Shown in pieces: positions 1-5,404 of a stretch of 5,424 nucleotides of DNA. Within the stretch, counting starts at the first letter, position 1. Each line of letters opens with the position of its first letter. The position numbers were made by a program, and so were the translations under genes. Source of the DNA: Bacteroidales bacterium (GTDB taxonomy: Bacteria > Bacteroidota > Bacteroidia > Bacteroidales > Bacteroidaceae); NCBI GenBank assembly GCA_004557035.1, contig SFFB01000056.1, positions 1 through 5,424 on the forward strand, given 5' to 3'. The notes below the pieces were generated by a model. It searched no databases. It saw nothing but the letters and a program-made list of their open reading frames with translations, and had not been told where the DNA came from.

Positions 1-1
1 C

Positions 2-1756
2 ACACCCCGTCCGCAAAAACTCACCGCCACGGGCAAGCGACCGTTTACGCTCACGGCCAAGGCTGTCATTGCCTGCGACGCCGCCACGCGCCGCCAGGCC
101 GAACTGCTCAAAGAGGCACTCGACACGCCGACGGGCTACGACCTGAAACTGCGCGAAGGCCGCCGCGGACAAATCGTCTTGCGCGTGGACACGACGCTCG
201 TGGCAGCCGCCGAAGGCTACCGGCTGACGACTTCGGCCGACGGCGTAGAGATTGTGGGCCACGACGCCGCCGGCGTGTTTTATGGCGTGCAGACGTTGCT
301 GCAACTTTTCCCGGCCGGCATCTACAGCGAGAAGACCTGCCGTCAGACGGCTTGGACGGTGCCCGCCGTGGACGTGGAAGACGCCCCTTCACACCCCTGG
401 CGCGGTATGATGCTCGACGTGGCACGCTATTATTTCGACAAAGACTACGTGAAGCGGTTCATCGACATGATGGCCGCGTACAAACTCAACCGACTGCAGT
501 TTCACCTCGTTGATGACTCGGGCTGGCGTATGGAAGTCAAGAAATATCCACGCCTCACCGAGGTGGGCGCATGGGCTGGCAAAGACGCCGACCGCATAGG
601 CGGATACTACACGCAAGAAGAACTGAAAGAAATCATTGCCTACGCCGCCGACCGGGGCATAGAGGTGGTGCCCGAAATTGAATTTCCCGCCCACCTGCTC
701 GCCGCCATCGTGGCCTATCCGTGGCTGTCGTGCCGTGGCGAACAGCACGAGGTGCCGCGCAAGAACTTCATCAGCCACGAACTGCTCTGCGTGGGCAAGC
801 CTGAGGCTTTAGCCTTCCTCAAAGACGTGCTCGACGAGACGATGGACCTCTTCCCCTCACGCCACATCAACATCGGTGGCGACGAGGCGGTATATACCCG
901 CTGGGGCGAATGCCCGCGCTGTCAGGAGGTGATGAAGCGCGAGGGCCTGACCAAGCCTTCGGAACTGCAGGGATGGCTCACCAACCAGGTGGCCGAGTGG
1001 CTCGCCGAGCGCGGACGTACGGCCATGGGCTGGGAAGAGGTGGTGATGCGCGGCCGCGTGGCGCGTCCGGTGACGGCCGTCATTTGGCACAATCCCGAAG
1101 ACACGGCGGCCGTGGCGCGCGATGGTCACACATCGGTACTCGCCCCTGTCGGCAGCCACTATTTTGATTTCCCCGAAAGCAGTTCGCCGGGCGAGCCCCA
1201 ACATGCCACGTGGAGCGGCATCGTGCCTATGGACCGCACCTACAACATGCCACTGAGCGACTACGGCAAGGGTAGCAGTGTGCTCGGCGTGCAGGGCTGC
1301 ATCTGGACCGACCAATTCATTTGTGGCGAGAAGTTGCAGGAAATCAACGCGCTCAACGAAAACCGCTCGGAGACCTATATCGAATATTTCATCTTCCCGC
1401 GTATGCTGGCTTTGGCCGAAGCGGGATGGACGCCACAGGCACAGCGCCACTACGGCGACTTCAAGCGCCGGCTCAAGACCCAACTGCCGCGCCTCGACGT
1501 CAGAGGCTGGAACTATCGCGTGCCCGAGCCCGAAGTGGTGAAGGTGGACCAGACGCCCGACGGCTTTGTCTACACGCTGGCCACGCCCGTGGAGGGTGCC
1601 GACATCCGCTACACTAGCGACGGCACCTGGCCCACGGTGCACTCACCGCGCTATACCGCGCCCGTCAAAGTGAACAACAAAGCCGACCTCCGCGCCATAA
1701 CCGTGGTGACGCCACGCCACCACTCCCTGCCCCTCGTGCCGGAGGAGGCCAAATAA
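2..1756 (+). CDS. Beta-N-acetylhexosaminidase, glycoside hydrolase family 20 (5'-partial)
   Basis: This enzyme removes terminal beta-linked GlcNAc or GalNAc from glycans by substrate-assisted catalysis, probably in the periplasm or at the cell surface. The frame is open from base 2 with no stop until TAA at 1754-1756, giving 584 visible residues. A TTG at 179 is internal and not the start, because homologous sequence continues upstream. The visible protein opens at TPRPQKL, which resembles the mature N-terminus of these enzymes, so probably only the signal peptide and a few residues are missing. Residues 1-130 form the GH20b-like N-terminal domain. The catalytic barrel starts near HPWRGMMLD (131) and ends near ALAEAGW (470-476). 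The catalytic Asp-Glu pair is in NIGGDE (D294, E295; bases 881-886). Aromatic pocket candidates are W344, W362 and W435. The motif usually read as PEIDMPGH is PEIEFPAH here (224-231). Residues about 520-584 resemble the chitobiase/hexosaminidase C-terminal beta domain (IRYTSDGTWPT). The family call is firm; the natural substrate is not determined. Confidence 0.95.
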   Translation, partial: TPRPQKLTATGKRPFTLTAKAVIACDAATRRQAELLKEALDTPTGYDLKLREGRRGQIVLRVDTTLVAAAEGYRLTTSADGVEIVGHDAAGVFYGVQTLLQLFPAGIYSEKTCRQTAWTVPAVDVEDAPSHPWRGMMLDVARYYFDKDYVKRFIDMMAAYKLNRLQFHLVDDSGWRMEVKKYPRLTEVGAWAGKDADRIGGYYTQEELKEIIAYAADRGIEVVPEIEFPAHLLAAIVAYPWLSCRGEQHEVPRKNFISHELLCVGKPEALAFLKDVLDETMDLFPSRHINIGGDEAVYTRWGECPRCQEVMKREGLTKPSELQGWLTNQVAEWLAERGRTAMGWEEVVMRGRVARPVTAVIWHNPEDTAAVARDGHTSVLAPVGSHYFDFPESSSPGEPQHATWSGIVPMDRTYNMPLSDYGKGSSVLGVQGCIWTDQFICGEKLQEINALNENRSETYIEYFIFPRMLALAEAGWTPQAQRHYGDFKRRLKTQLPRLDVRGWNYRVPEPEVVKVDQTPDGFVYTLATPVEGADIRYTSDGTWPTVHSPRYTAPVKVNNKADLRAITVVTPRHHSLPLVPEEAK

Positions 1757-1781
1757 GGCAGAATGCTAACCAATCAAACAT

Positions 1782-1806
1782 ATTGCATCCTTAAACTGTT
1801 TGCAAT
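1782..1806. promoter_or_regulatory. Small inverted repeat overlapping the -33 element
   Basis: ATTGCA (1782-1787) and TGCAAT (1801-1806) are exact inverted copies separated by 13 bases. The right arm overlaps the TTTG -33 element of the peptidase promoter. A dyad of this size at this place could be an operator, but six-base arms in AT-rich DNA also arise by chance. No regulator family is recognised. Confidence 0.2.
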
Positions 1807-1828
1807 CATCAAATTAGTAGTAAATTTG
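1799..1828 (+). promoter_or_regulatory. Bacteroidota-type promoter for the M16 peptidase gene
   Basis: TTTG at 1799-1802 and TAAATTTG at 1821-1828 match the -33 TTTG and -7 TAnnTTTG consensus of the primary sigma factor of Bacteroidota. The 18-base spacer is one base below the usual 19-21. Transcription would start a few bases past 1828, leaving an untranslated leader of roughly 45 bases before the ATG at 1881. That leader is A-rich and has no Shine-Dalgarno sequence, which is normal for this phylum. It contains a start-stop pair, ATGTAA, at 1841-1846. No intrinsic terminator is visible between the hexosaminidase stop and this promoter, so read-through from the upstream gene is possible. Confidence 0.75.
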
Positions 1829-1880
1829 CAGGCCTAAGAGATGTAAAAAAACAAAAAACAATTATCAACAACACAGCATT

Positions 1881-4706
1881 ATGTTTCACAAAATCAAACA
1901 CGTTCTGCTGCTCGTCGTGGCCTTTGTCACTGTCTCTGCCACGGCTCAGCAGATGCCCTCACTGCCTGTCGACAAGGCCGTGAAAATTGGCAAGCTGCCC
2001 AACGGCCTGACCTACTACATCCGTCATAACGCCCTGCCCGAGCACCGCGCCAACTTCTACATCGCACAAAAGGTGGGCGCCGTGCAGGAAGAGGAGAGCC
2101 AGCGCGGACTCGCCCACTTCCTCGAGCACATGTGCTTCAACGGCACGCAGAGCTTCCCCGGCAACGGCATTATCAAATACCTGGAAAGCATCGGTGTGAA
2201 GTTTGGTCAGGAACTCAACGCTTACACGTCTATCGACGAAACGGTCTACAACATCGACAACGTGCCCGTGAGCGAAGCCAACATTGACTCCTGTCTCACC
2301 ATCCTTCACGACTGGGCCGACGGCTTGCTGCTCGAGCCGGCCGAGATTGACAAAGAGCGCGGTGTCATTCACGAAGAGTGGCGCATGCGGTCTACGGCCT
2401 CCATGCGTATGTTTGAGCGCAACCTGCCCAAGCTCTTCCCCGGCTCCCGCTATGGCGAGCGTTTCCCCATCGGACTGATGAGCGTCATCGACAATTTCAA
2501 ATACCAGGAACTCCGCGACTACTATGAGAAATGGTACCGCCCCGACCTGCAAGGCATCATCGTGGTGGGCGACATCAACGTGGACAGCGTCGAGGCCCGC
2601 ATCAAAGACATCTTCTCACCCATTAAGATGCCTGAAAATCCCGCCGCCTACGAGTCTTATCCCGTGCCCGACAACAACGAAGCCATCTACATTGTCGACA
2701 AAGACAAGGAGCAGGCCATGCCAATGTTCCAGATCTTCTTCAAACACGACGTGCTCCCCACCGAACTGCGCGGCACAGTGGCCAAGCTGATGATGGACTA
2801 TATGAGCAGCGTGGTGAGCGGTGTGCTCAATGAGCGTCTGCAAGAGATGACGCAAAAAGACGATTGTCCCTTTACGATGGCTGCAAGCTTCGACGATTCT
2901 TATATGGGTATGACCAAGATGAAAGACGCCTACATCCTTTACGTCATTCCCAAAGAGGGCAAGGCCACCGAGGCACTCAAGACCGTGATGACGGAGGTGG
3001 AACGCGTGCGCCGCTTCGGGCTGACTGCCACCGAGGTGAACCGTCAGCGCGACGAGTATCTCTCAACACTGGAGAAGACCTACGATAACCGCGACAAGCA
3101 GACCCACGACTTTTTTGTGCCGCAATATGTGCGCCACTTCCTCGAGGGAGACGCCATTCCCGACATCGCCACCACTTACCAGTTGATGCAACAGGTGGCC
3201 CCCAGTCTCAAGGCCGAAATGTTCTCAGAGGTGGCCAAGGAGTGGATGGCCTCTACCGATACCAACTTCGTCTGTGTCGGCATGTTCCCTGACAAGGAAG
3301 GCGTAGTCTTGCCCACACCCGACGAACTCAAGGCTGCCGTGGAGGCAGTCAAGGCCGCTCAACTCGAGGCCTATGTGGACAACGTGAAAAACGATCCCCT
3401 CGTGCCGAACTTGCCCAAACCGGTCAAAATCAAGTCGGTTACTTCTGCACCGATGGGCTATACCTGCTGGACACTCAAGAACGGCGCTCGCGTCTTCTAC
3501 AAAGCCACCGACTTCGACGACAGTGAGGTGCTCGTCAACGTGGTCAGCAAAGGCGGCCAAAGCCTCACGAGCGAGAAAGACCGCGTCAACGCCCTGATGT
3601 TTGAAGGTGCCATCAACAGCGCCGGCCTCGGCAACTTCACCTCGACCGAGCTCAGCAAGAAACTGGCCGGACGCCAGGTGGAACTGAGCGTAAACTTCGG
3701 CGAAGAAAGCGAAGGCCTTAGCGGTCAGTCTACGCCTAAAGACCTCCGCACACTCTTCGAACTCATCTATTTGCGCTTCCAGAAGCCTATGGCCGACACC
3801 GAGGCATGGAACAGCATGATGAACCGCAAGAAGTCTATGCTTGAGAATGCCGACAAAGACCCAATGAAGGCCTTCTCCGACTCAATCGTCGCCACCATTT
3901 ACGGCCACAACCCCTTGGCTGCCAGAGAGAAACTGGCCGACCTGCCGCTGGCCGACTACGACCGCATACGCCAAATCTACAGCGAGCGCTTCGCCTCGGT
4001 GGGCGACTTTGACTTCTTCTTCACCGGCAACGTCAACGTCGACTCGCTGCGCACATTCGTGGAGCAATACATCGCTCCCCTGCCCGGCGTGAAGAAACGC
4101 GAGAACTACGTCAACCGTCACATCGAGCCCGTTCCCGGTCAAAACATCAACCACTTCAAGCGCCAGATGGAGACTCCGCAGGCTTATATGCTCGTGATGC
4201 TTTCCGGCAAAACCGAATACTCGCTCAAGCAGAGCGCCATTGTCAGCACGCTCGGCGATGTGCTCAGCCAGCGCTACCTCAAGAGTATTCGCGAGGATGC
4301 CGGTTACGCCTACGCTGTCCAGGCTATGGGCATGGTCATGCATCACCCCAACCCGTACTATCTGATACAGATTGTATGCCCCTTCAAGCCGGCGGCCTGC
4401 GACTCCGTGCTTACACTCATCAACGCCGACCTGCAAGATATCGCCGACAATGGCGTGACGGCTGAGGAACTCGACAAGGTGGTGAAATTTGAACTCAAGA
4501 CCTATGCCGACAACCAAAAGAAAAACGGCTACTGGCAAAGTCTTATCACCGAAAAAGTCTGCTGGGGCGTTGACAACTATGAAGGCTACGAGAAAACCGT
4601 CAGCAGTGTGACTTCAGACGACTTGAAAGACTTCGTCCGCAACCGCATCCTCAAAGAGGGCAACCGCGTCGAAGTGGTCATGCTCCCCACCGACCTCACA
4701 GAGTAA
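1881..4706 (+). CDS. Secreted M16 family zinc metallopeptidase (PqqL/pitrilysin-like, two-lobed)
   Basis: This is a complete 941-residue protein, close to the length of PqqL-type M16 peptidases (about 930). It is a predicted zinc endopeptidase acting on peptides outside the cytoplasm. The N-terminus has a basic start (MFHKIKH), a hydrophobic core and an ATA-QQ site, giving a likely signal peptidase I cut after residue 22; there is no lipobox cysteine. The first M16 domain spans about 38-185 and has the inverted zinc motif HFLEH (79-83). The distal acidic cluster is ERGVIHEEWR (159-168); by motif alignment with pitrilysin (E-x6-E) the third ligand is E166, with E159 also conserved. M16_C-like domains lie at about 205-385 and 690-870. 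The second has the conserved R-x4-Y-type segment IREDAGYAY (R804, Y809, Y811). The second N-like domain (about 528-665) has no HxxEH and is inactive as a zinc site. The start is fixed by the signal peptide and the promoter 53 bases upstream. The physiological substrate is unknown. Confidence 0.95.
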   Translation: MFHKIKHVLLLVVAFVTVSATAQQMPSLPVDKAVKIGKLPNGLTYYIRHNALPEHRANFYIAQKVGAVQEEESQRGLAHFLEHMCFNGTQSFPGNGIIKYLESIGVKFGQELNAYTSIDETVYNIDNVPVSEANIDSCLTILHDWADGLLLEPAEIDKERGVIHEEWRMRSTASMRMFERNLPKLFPGSRYGERFPIGLMSVIDNFKYQELRDYYEKWYRPDLQGIIVVGDINVDSVEARIKDIFSPIKMPENPAAYESYPVPDNNEAIYIVDKDKEQAMPMFQIFFKHDVLPTELRGTVAKLMMDYMSSVVSGVLNERLQEMTQKDDCPFTMAASFDDSYMGMTKMKDAYILYVIPKEGKATEALKTVMTEVERVRRFGLTATEVNRQRDEYLSTLEKTYDNRDKQTHDFFVPQYVRHFLEGDAIPDIATTYQLMQQVAPSLKAEMFSEVAKEWMASTDTNFVCVGMFPDKEGVVLPTPDELKAAVEAVKAAQLEAYVDNVKNDPLVPNLPKPVKIKSVTSAPMGYTCWTLKNGARVFYKATDFDDSEVLVNVVSKGGQSLTSEKDRVNALMFEGAINSAGLGNFTSTELSKKLAGRQVELSVNFGEESEGLSGQSTPKDLRTLFELIYLRFQKPMADTEAWNSMMNRKKSMLENADKDPMKAFSDSIVATIYGHNPLAAREKLADLPLADYDRIRQIYSERFASVGDFDFFFTGNVNVDSLRTFVEQYIAPLPGVKKRENYVNRHIEPVPGQNINHFKRQMETPQAYMLVMLSGKTEYSLKQSAIVSTLGDVLSQRYLKSIREDAGYAYAVQAMGMVMHHPNPYYLIQIVCPFKPAACDSVLTLINADLQDIADNGVTAEELDKVVKFELKTYADNQKKNGYWQSLITEKVCWGVDNYEGYEKTVSSVTSDDLKDFVRNRILKEGNRVEVVMLPTDLTE

Positions 4707-4713
4707 AATTTAG

Positions 4714-4740
4714 GGCAAGGCGCCTGTGCCTGCCTGTTTT
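4714..4740 (+). terminator. Weak hairpin just after the peptidase stop codon
   Basis: GGCAAGGC (4714-4721) can pair with GCCTGCC (4728-4734), with one bulged base and a six-base loop, and is followed by TGTTTT. It starts eight bases after the TAA stop. It could be a weak first terminator or a 3'-end stabilising hairpin; the stronger terminator lies just downstream. Confidence 0.3.
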
Positions 4741-4756
4741 CATCATCCATAAGACA

Positions 4757-4795
4757 AGTCCCGGACTGCTCCCGCTGAGCGCTCCGGGGCTTTTT
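4757..4795 (+). terminator. Intrinsic terminator of the M16 peptidase gene
   Basis: AGTCCCGGA (4757-4765) pairs with TCCGGGGCT (4783-4791) over nine pairs, one of them G-U. A second small stem, GCTC/GAGC, can form inside the loop. The run of five T (4791-4795) follows directly. GC-rich stem, T-tract and a position 50 bases after the stop codon make this a standard rho-independent terminator for the rightward transcript. Confidence 0.8.
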
Positions 4796-4975
4796 GTGTG
4801 AGGCACCGTATGTCTGGCCCGACGTCTTGTCTTTATGCCTTTGACTGTCGGCTTGTTGAAAAAAGTTCTAATCTCGGGGTTGAGCGTGACAGAAATACTA
4901 TGTTGTTCTTCTGAAAAGTCTTCCGAAAAGTCGAGGGTGGGGTGAAAAGTGAATAAATCGGCATTGACGACGACC
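4796..4975. other. Intergenic stretch with no recognised gene
   Basis: No credible coding frame, RNA gene or promoter is seen here. Open frames cross it on the minus strand, but they run over the terminator and the end of the peptidase gene. The only local pattern is GAAAAGT three times, at 4913, 4925 and 4944, the first two in a GAAAAGTC context 12 bases apart. Confidence 0.5.
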
Positions 4976-5048
4976 AGACATAGGGCAAAAACTTCTTGCC
5001 ATAAGGACAATATTTCCTGCCATAAGGCCGGGAAAAACTGCCATAAGG
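4976..5048. repeat. 21-base periodic repeat, core TGCCATAAGG
   Basis: TGCCATAAGG occurs exactly at 4997-5006, 5018-5027 and 5039-5048, so the period is exactly 21 bases. One period to the left, 4976-4985 (AGACATAGGG) still matches at 7 of 10 positions and looks like a decayed fourth copy. The 11 bases between cores vary but tend to be A-rich and include purine runs. Read as protein, the period is seven codons: CHK on the plus strand, and LWQ, LMA or CPYG on the minus strand. All those frames are open, so coding cannot be decided from openness. As DNA, 21 bases is two helical turns, which would put each core on the same face. Confidence 0.85.
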
Positions 5049-5068
5049 CCCGTAAACGCCTGAAAACT

Positions 5069-5095
5069 AAAAAAAGAGGCCCCACGAAGGCCTCT
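5069..5095 (-). terminator. Leftward-facing intrinsic terminator without an assigned gene
   Basis: AGAGGCC (5075-5081) and GGCCTCT (5089-5095) form a perfect seven-pair stem with a seven-base loop. On the minus strand the stem is followed by a run of T (the A run at 5069-5074 on the plus strand), the classical terminator layout. On the plus strand it is followed only by CTCTTCTATCC, so the leftward direction is favoured. No protein gene is visible upstream on the minus strand within the window. It would end either a small RNA or a transcript entering from beyond the right edge. Confidence 0.65.
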
Positions 5096-5196
5096 CTCTT
5101 CTATCCTGCTCCAAAGATAACGTTTCAATGAGAGGGCGAAAAAGACAAAATGCACCATTGTTTTTATGTCTCGGTTCTGTAATATCTTGTTATTGC

Positions 5197-5240
5197 TTAT
5201 GGGCAGCGGGAATGGCTGAAAGTCATTCCTCAACCTCCTT
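5197..5240 (-). other. Shine-Dalgarno plus ATG opening a 9-codon frame
   Basis: On the minus strand AAGGAGG (plus 5234-5240) lies seven bases before an ATG (plus 5224-5226). The frame reads MTFSHSRCP and stops at TAA (plus 5197-5199). A perfect Shine-Dalgarno with ideal spacing is notable in a phylum that seldom uses them. The ATG lies in the right arm of the 5209-5229 hairpin. It could be a leader peptide, part of a repeat element, or chance. Read on the plus strand, the same bases (ACCTCCTT, 5233-5240) equal the anti-Shine-Dalgarno core of 16S rRNA. No promoter is identified for it. Confidence 0.2.
5209..5229. repeat. Near-perfect 9-bp hairpin with a three-base loop
   Basis: GGAATGGCT (5209-5217) pairs with AGTCATTCC (5221-5229) around the loop GAA, all nine pairs matched if one G-U (or G-T) is allowed. 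Its outer six pairs, GGAATG/CATTCC, are the same six as the outer stem of the second tandem unit (5368-5373 with 5399-5404). Confidence 0.6.
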
Positions 5241-5281
5241 CGTCGGATTTGATTGGGCTTTCAGCCCGCTTTATTAGCTCG

Positions 5282-5320
5282 GCAAAGTCCAATAAAAAAC
5301 GAGTTTTTTTTGGCCTTTGC
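5282..5320. repeat. Stem-loop of repeat unit 1
   Basis: GCAAAG (5282-5287) pairs with CTTTGC (5315-5320). After a T/C mismatch the helix continues with CCAA/TTGG, a T/T mismatch and then an A-run paired with a T-run, with a small loop near 5299-5303. The A and T tracts on the two arms mean it could act as a weak terminator in either direction. Confidence 0.65.
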
Positions 5321-5325
5321 TCTCG

Positions 5326-5356
5326 CTTGCACTAACTTTCACTTCGTGCAAGTTAG
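5326..5356. repeat. Overlapping inverted repeats in unit 1
   Basis: CTTGCAC (5326-5332) pairs with GTGCAAG (5346-5352), and CTAACTT (5332-5338) pairs with AAGTTAG (5350-5356). The two seven-base pairings share bases and cannot form together. The left part recurs exactly at 5411-5424; its partner would lie beyond the window. Confidence 0.55.
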
Positions 5357-5367
5357 GCTGCGGCTCG

Positions 5368-5404
5368 GGAATGTCAAATTAAAACAAGTTTTATTTGCCA
5401 TTCC
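5368..5404. repeat. Stem-loop of repeat unit 2
   Basis: GGAATG (5368-5373) pairs with CATTCC (5399-5404), then a T/C mismatch at the same place as in unit 1, then CAAAT/ATTTG (5375-5379 with 5393-5397) and a short A/T extension around AACAAGTT. The sequence differs from unit 1, but the pairing is kept. Confidence 0.65.

Larger units (their letters stand above)
5209..5320. other. Chain of mutually exclusive helices (possible attenuator-like or repeat structure)
   Basis: Four segments can pair in a 1:2, 2:3, 3:4 pattern. GGCTGAAAG (5214-5222) is the exact complement of CTTTCAGCC (5258-5266), nine pairs. ATTGGGCTTT (5252-5261) pairs with AAAGTCCAAT (5284-5293), ten pairs with one G-U. GCAAAG (5282-5287) plus CCAA (5289-5292) pairs with TTGG (5310-5313) plus CTTTGC (5315-5320). 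The first two segments also have local alternatives: the 5209-5229 hairpin, and GGGCT/AGCCC (5255-5259 with 5263-5267). The pairings are seen in the sequence; a regulatory role is inference, and the strand of any transcript is not known. Confidence 0.35.

Noticed and set aside
179..181. TTG as the start codon of the hexosaminidase
   Set aside because: The frame is open to the left edge, and the upstream residues (TPRPQKL onward) fit the GH20 N-terminal domain, so the true start is outside the window.
857..1642. Long minus-strand open frame inside the hexosaminidase gene
   Set aside because: It lies wholly antisense to a clear GH20 coding sequence and reflects the GC-rich codon use of that gene; no domain is recognisable. 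The same holds for the antisense frames within the peptidase gene.
4976..5048. CRISPR-like array
   Set aside because: The repeated core is only 10 bases with 11-base spacers, far below CRISPR repeat and spacer sizes, and no cas gene is present.
4696..5085. 129-codon minus-strand open frame containing LWQ heptads
   Set aside because: It overlaps the end of the peptidase gene, runs through the plus-strand terminator, and has neither promoter nor ribosome site. Its openness comes from the 21-base repeat, which is open in other minus-strand frames too. A coding role for the repeat is kept only as an alternative.
5112..5119. Minus-strand -7 box (TATCTTTG)
   Set aside because: It matches TAnnTTTG, but the nearest TTTG upstream on that strand is 26 bases away instead of about 19-21, and it would start a transcript only about 40 bases before the leftward terminator. 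Chance is likely.
4949..5131. 60-codon plus-strand frame with CHK repeats
   Set aside because: There is no promoter or ribosome site, the composition is highly basic and repeat-driven, and it crosses the 5075-5095 hairpin. It is better explained as a reading of the 21-base repeat.
4898..5233. 111-codon minus-strand open frame starting at TTG
   Set aside because: The TTG abuts the AAGGAGG with no spacing, and the frame runs through the hairpin and T-run of the leftward terminator. The product has no recognisable domain.
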